A DNA stretch of 64,000 nucleotides from the NCBI GenBank assembly GCA_963377175.1, contig CAUJNA010002168.1, positions 325,001 to 389,000 of the forward strand. The letters run 5' to 3'. The stretch is from Effrenium voratum (Eukaryota; Sar; Dinophyceae; Suessiales; Symbiodiniaceae). Position numbers and translations under genes: made by a program. The notes beneath the pieces are model-generated. The model was not told the DNA's origin and searched no databases. It saw only the letters and a program-made list of their open reading frames with translations. The first letter of the stretch is position 1. Every line of letters starts with the position of its first letter. Positions 61,029 to 64,000 of this stretch are shown here, one piece after another.

Positions 61029-61122
61029 TGCTCAGAATTAAACACCTGGGGTTACGCAGGTTTAGTCCACTTTCTCTTTTTTCCAGGATTCCATTTTGAG
61101 GTTACCCCATTTTTGAGCCACA
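61029..61122 (+). repeat. Family D element
   Basis: TGCTCAGAATTAAACACCTG, GGGTTACGCAGGTTTAGTCC, then CCATTTTGAGGTTACC and TTTTTGAGCCAC. Confidence 0.75.
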
Positions 61123-61284
61123 CCCATGTTGACAGGAGAAGCAGATGCTCTTCCAAGGCGGACGGAGAGGCGTGGAAGTGTTTGTTTTGTTGGGCTCGCT
61201 GATAAAGGCATCCCATTATCGCAGTAATTACCGGGGTTTTATTCTGGGGGCTTCAACCGAGTTCAAGCCACCACTAAAACAATG

Positions 61285-61395
61285 CTTACCTCTTAACAAA
61301 AACACAACTTTTCGTAACTTTCTGGGTAACATTGGCAAACAATGTCTGTAACAGATGAGAACTTCCCCAGGTTGCTTGGAGTTTTAAGGGGTAAG
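61285..61395 (+). repeat. Family J element
   Basis: CTTACCTCTTAACAAAAACA to GGAGTTTTAAGGGGTAAG. 12-bp terminal inverted repeats with one mismatch. Confidence 0.85.
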
Positions 61396-61456
61396 AATGG
61401 GCTTTGACTGCTTGGACTTTTGGGGACGCCCGGCTCCCCGGGCTTTTGGTCTGGAG

Positions 61457-61534
61457 GCCCCAAGGGCGGCCGCAACATCGAGTTCCAGGCGATCGGTGCC
61501 GCGGAGGCCGGCAGTGGGCGTCAACGAGAGCCTG
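61457..61534 (+). CDS. Possible exon, unidentified
   Basis: After TGGTCTGGAG the frame encodes PKGGRNIEFQAIGAAEAGSG and RQREP with strong third-position GC. A GC donor after TTCCAG would shorten it. The last part is also coding-like in another frame (VGVNESLE), so a splice may lie within. Confidence 0.42.
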
Positions 61535-61572
61535 GAGGTTCCCCGGTTGGGGCCAATTTTGTGGCTCACGTC

Positions 61573-61720
61573 CTACTGGGGACGGTGGCGGAATCCATTT
61601 CGCACCACTTCAGAAACCCAACGGTTTCTGATTCGATTGTCCTGTAAATACCCACAAATGATGGTTTCAACCATGGTTTCTCGAAGTGGTGCGAAGTGGA
61701 TTTCGTAACCATCCACAGTA
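61573..61720 (-). repeat. Family C element, long copy
   Basis: TACTGGGGACGGTGGCGGAA ... TTTCGCACCACTTCAGAAAC ... GGTTTCAACCATGGTTTCTC ... GGATTTCGTAACCATCCACAGTA. Confidence 0.8.
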
Positions 61721-61764
61721 TTTCCTGGACTTCCTGCCTTTTTGGGGTTGGATCATTTTAGTGG

Positions 61765-61878
61765 CTAGGGTTTTCAGTAGTGCCCTTTTGCCCTTTTGTT
61801 GGGGAGGGTTCCCCGTAAAATAGACTACAGGAAAAAATGTTGGTACCCTTATTTTAACCTCTCTACTGGCGGACCTAG
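61765..61878 (+). repeat. Family A element, diverged left end
   Basis: CTAGGGTTTTCAGTAGTGCC to CTACTGGCGGACCTAG. Confidence 0.9.
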
Positions 61879-61884
61879 GTGGTG

Positions 61885-61932
61885 AATTCGAAGTTTGGTG
61901 GCTTTGTCTGATCAATCCACTCAGGAAGTGAG
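61885..61932 (+). repeat. Family H element, right end only
   Basis: TTCGAAGTTTGGTGGCTTTG and TCAATCCACTCAGGAAGTGAG, starting about 7 bp after the family A element. Confidence 0.55.
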
Positions 61933-62150
61933 GTTGAGAGAAAGATCTTGGAGTAGAATGGCAGGGGGTGTCCCGTTCCTTCTCAGCAGCAGCACTGGCG
62001 GTTGTCCGACCCCCGGAACATGCTTCCATGGTGGCTACGCATGGCCTGTAGTGCCAACTGCGCCCCGCCAGAAACCAACACTCGTCTCAGACTTTGGGCA
62101 GGCTACGTCTGGCACAGCGAATGCTTGCTGCCACTGGCAGTATATATCTA

Positions 62151-62247
62151 CAAAGGTCCCCCAGTAGTGCCCTTTTTGCCAACTACTAAAATAGACGACA
62201 GAACAAAAATGGTACCCTTATTCTAACCTCTCTACTGGAGGACCTAG
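62151..62247 (+). repeat. Family A element, shortened centre
   Basis: CAAAGGTCCCCCAGTAGTGC to CTACTGGAGGACCTAG. The G-rich centre GGGGAGGGTTCCCC is deleted. Confidence 0.92.
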
Positions 62248-63120
62248 TCTGCGAATTTGTACTATAATTCAACCTGAAACAAAGGGAAATCCCCAAGTAA
62301 CGGCTCTTTACCAGCTGGTTTTCCCAAACCCGCGGTGAGCTCGCCTGGACATCGGCAGATATACGCTTCGCTCTCCCCGGGCCGAAGTTGAGCTTGGGAA
62401 AAGGACTTTGGGATCCTTTCCTTGGCTGAAAAAACGGCCATCCATTTGATTCCTTTTCGCTTTTTAGATCTTAGACACTTAAATGTCTTTAGCAACTTTA
62501 GATCTTTTCTGCCTCTCAACATTTGAGCAACTTTAGCTAGCTTTTTAGCTGGTTTAGTGGTTGGGTGTCCATAGCCAAAGTTGCTTACTTTTAGTAGGGG
62601 ATGGTGCGTGCTCGGGTTATTCTTGCAAGATGAACTTGCTGTCCTTTGTTTCCGAGCCGGTTTGAAGATCCCATGGAGCCATGGAATCTTGCTTCAACCT
62701 ATCGGTTCACCATGGGCCGGAGTTTCATAGATGCCGTTTTGGGCTGAGGGAAACCCACTGGTTCTGGCCATCAATATGTTCTCACTGGCGACTCCCTGCG
62801 GACACTTGTGCCGCATAAATAGCAGAATCTCCTTAGCCAATGCGCGACTCAAGTGAATTTTGATGTTGCTTTGCTAATCTGAAGTCATGATTCGCTGGGT
62901 TATGTAGATGTTCCATATTCTGTGAGTTGCGCCATCCACTTTCTGACGCGAATGGCACGCTCCGCCCAGCTCAAGATTAAAGATCCATCATGAACCTTGT
63001 GGGCCGGTTGTCCACGCAGCGCTTTGAGAGGGTTGCCAAGGTTCCTGCAGCGTGCGCTTGCCGTCGCGTTGATGAGATGGCACTTTCACGAGAATGCGCT
63101 GCCACGAAGGTGAATGGTAT
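62248..63120. other. Region without recognisable gene
   Basis: No family element and no exon-like segment. Repeated TTAGATCTT/ACTTTAGC motifs at 62463-62550 are the only local pattern. Confidence 0.4.
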
Positions 63121-63217
63121 ACCTGCAGTCTCCATGACCCTTTAAACAAACTGGGTACCCCTTTATTTTGGGTAACGACCCCCCCATTTTTTTTAAGGGT
63201 CATGGAGACTCTAGGTA
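63121..63217 (+). repeat. Family I element, best copy
   Basis: ACCTGCAGTCTCCATGACCC + TTTAA at the left is inverted at the right as TTAAGGGTCATGGAGACT + CTAGGT, about 23 bp with two mismatches. Confidence 0.88.
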
Positions 63218-63311
63218 GATAAAGCAACCTTTATGTGGCTTTTTAAACCTCACCTTTTTGGCCATGAAAGACCAGCGCTTCCTTTCGGTGGGGTGATGTT
63301 GAAAGGGTTTT

Positions 63312-63452
63312 GTTTGGCCATGGGTTCGAAGGCCAAATCGCACCCCCAGTGAACATCCGATTCAATCCCCGCTAAAATAGGTTCTAAAATGGGTGGTGAA
63401 TTCACCTACCAACCAAAAATGGGATCCCATTGGTTTTGACCCACAGCCATAT
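63312..63452 (-). repeat. Family E element, reverse orientation
   Basis: GTTTGGCCATGGGTTCGAAG ... CCCCCAGTGAACATCCGATT ... GGTGGTGAATTCACCTACCA ... GGTTTTGACCCACAGCCATAT. Confidence 0.83.
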
Positions 63453-63495
63453 AGGGAACCGCCCTGAGTTGGCCGCTCGATCGGACTTTCGTCAG

Positions 63496-63519
63496 GACGA
63501 GATCGTCTTCCACTCCTGA
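63496..63519 (+). CDS. Possible tiny terminal exon, unidentified
   Basis: A pyrimidine-containing acceptor CGGACTTTCGTCAG precedes GAC-GAG-ATC-GTC-TTC-CAC-TCC-TGA. All codons end in C or G before the stop. Too short for certainty. Confidence 0.28.
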   Translation, partial: DEIVFHS

Positions 63520-63583
63520 GGCGCATTTTTTTGCGCCGGTGTTAGTTTGGGGATGGTCGTTGCGCGAAGGGAAGCCGAGGATT

Positions 63584-63702
63584 CTAGGGGTTGCATCCAA
63601 CCATTATTTTCAACCATCGTTCTTTTCGAAAGCCAGCGATTTCCCCAGGGTTTCTGGAGGTTTTCTAGAAAGGATCCCTAGAAAGAATGGGGGAGGTACC
63701 CC
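63584..63702 (-). repeat. Family G element
   Basis: CTAGGGGTTGCATCCAACCA, AAAGCCAGCGATTTCCCCAG, then AAAGGATCCCTAGAAAGAAT and GGTACCCCA. Confidence 0.72.
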
Positions 63703-64000
63703 AATGGGTGGACGATCTTTTGGGGTGTCCCCTTTTAAGAGGGAACTCTTCGCTTTCGGAGAAACACGACTGTATCAATCCACTAGGGCGACTACTCGGG
63801 GGTCAACATTATCAAGGGAGAGGGCAGTGTCCCCAGCGCGTGTGTTTTCCATATAAAACCACTGTTTTCCCAATATGCCAAAATAAAGGAAAAACGCTCG
63901 GAAAACACTTTCTGGGGACACAGGTATCTCTAAACGGACTCTGTGGGAAGGAAGGCTTGGTGGATGGCTTGACGGCAATGTGTCTAATGTGATGTGGTCT

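Noticed and set aside
1..64000. tRNA, rRNA, spliced-leader or small RNA genes
   Set aside because: None was recognised on reading both strands. A covariance-model scan would be the decisive test.

Overview
This window looks like nuclear DNA of a dinoflagellate. Four lines of evidence support this. First, short GC-rich exons are separated by introns of 0.9 to 2.5 kb whose donors are GT, GC or GA and whose acceptors usually read AG|G. Second, these exons prefer G or C at third codon positions while the surrounding DNA is AT-richer and full of repeats. Third, there is a Ty1/copia element carrying a methyltransferase-like domain, an arrangement known from dinoflagellates. Fourth, short inverted-terminal-repeat elements are extremely dense. 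I cannot name the species. No bacterial-type genes, tRNA, rRNA or CRISPR arrays were recognised.

Layout. 1-7.2 kb: the 3' part of a plus-strand phosphoserine aminotransferase gene (last steps of phosphorylated serine biosynthesis). Four exons join in frame; one intron holds a 1.9-kb block of microsatellites. 7.2-11.3 kb: repeats only. 11,349-19,447: a complete young Ty1/copia retrotransposon (133-bp LTRs with one mismatch, 5-bp target duplication), with gag, protease, methyltransferase-like, integrase, reverse transcriptase and RNase H domains. About 740 nt in its middle appear to be coded in a different frame (SAP-like and DUF3820-like). 19.9-29.75 kb: scattered plus-strand exons of an unidentified gene ending at a TAA at 29,748, with a 1.25-kb TG-rich tract at 22.5-23.75 kb. 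30.9-55.85 kb: scattered exon candidates of one or more unidentified plus-strand genes; the last two join in frame to a TGA at 55,846. 56-64 kb: more repeats and a few weak exon candidates.

About a dozen families of short (60-150 bp) inverted-repeat elements fill the introns. The commonest (family A, ends CTAGGTCC/GGACCTAG) has at least 21 copies, every one in the same orientation as the genes. Families B and D are also found only in this orientation, while E, G and C occur both ways. Elements abut and nest: seven lie in a row at 28.78-29.6 kb, and family C and B copies sit inside family F copies. Family letters are mine, defined at first mention.

The most interesting signals are (1) the strand-biased family A element, bounded by GT and AG like an intron; (2) the hidden alternative-frame segment and methyltransferase-like domain in the retrotransposon; and (3) a 104-bp near-perfect inverted repeat around a coding-like exon at 42.8 kb. 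Exon calls other than phosphoserine aminotransferase rest on codon-position GC, open frame and splice signals only, and most have no recognised product.
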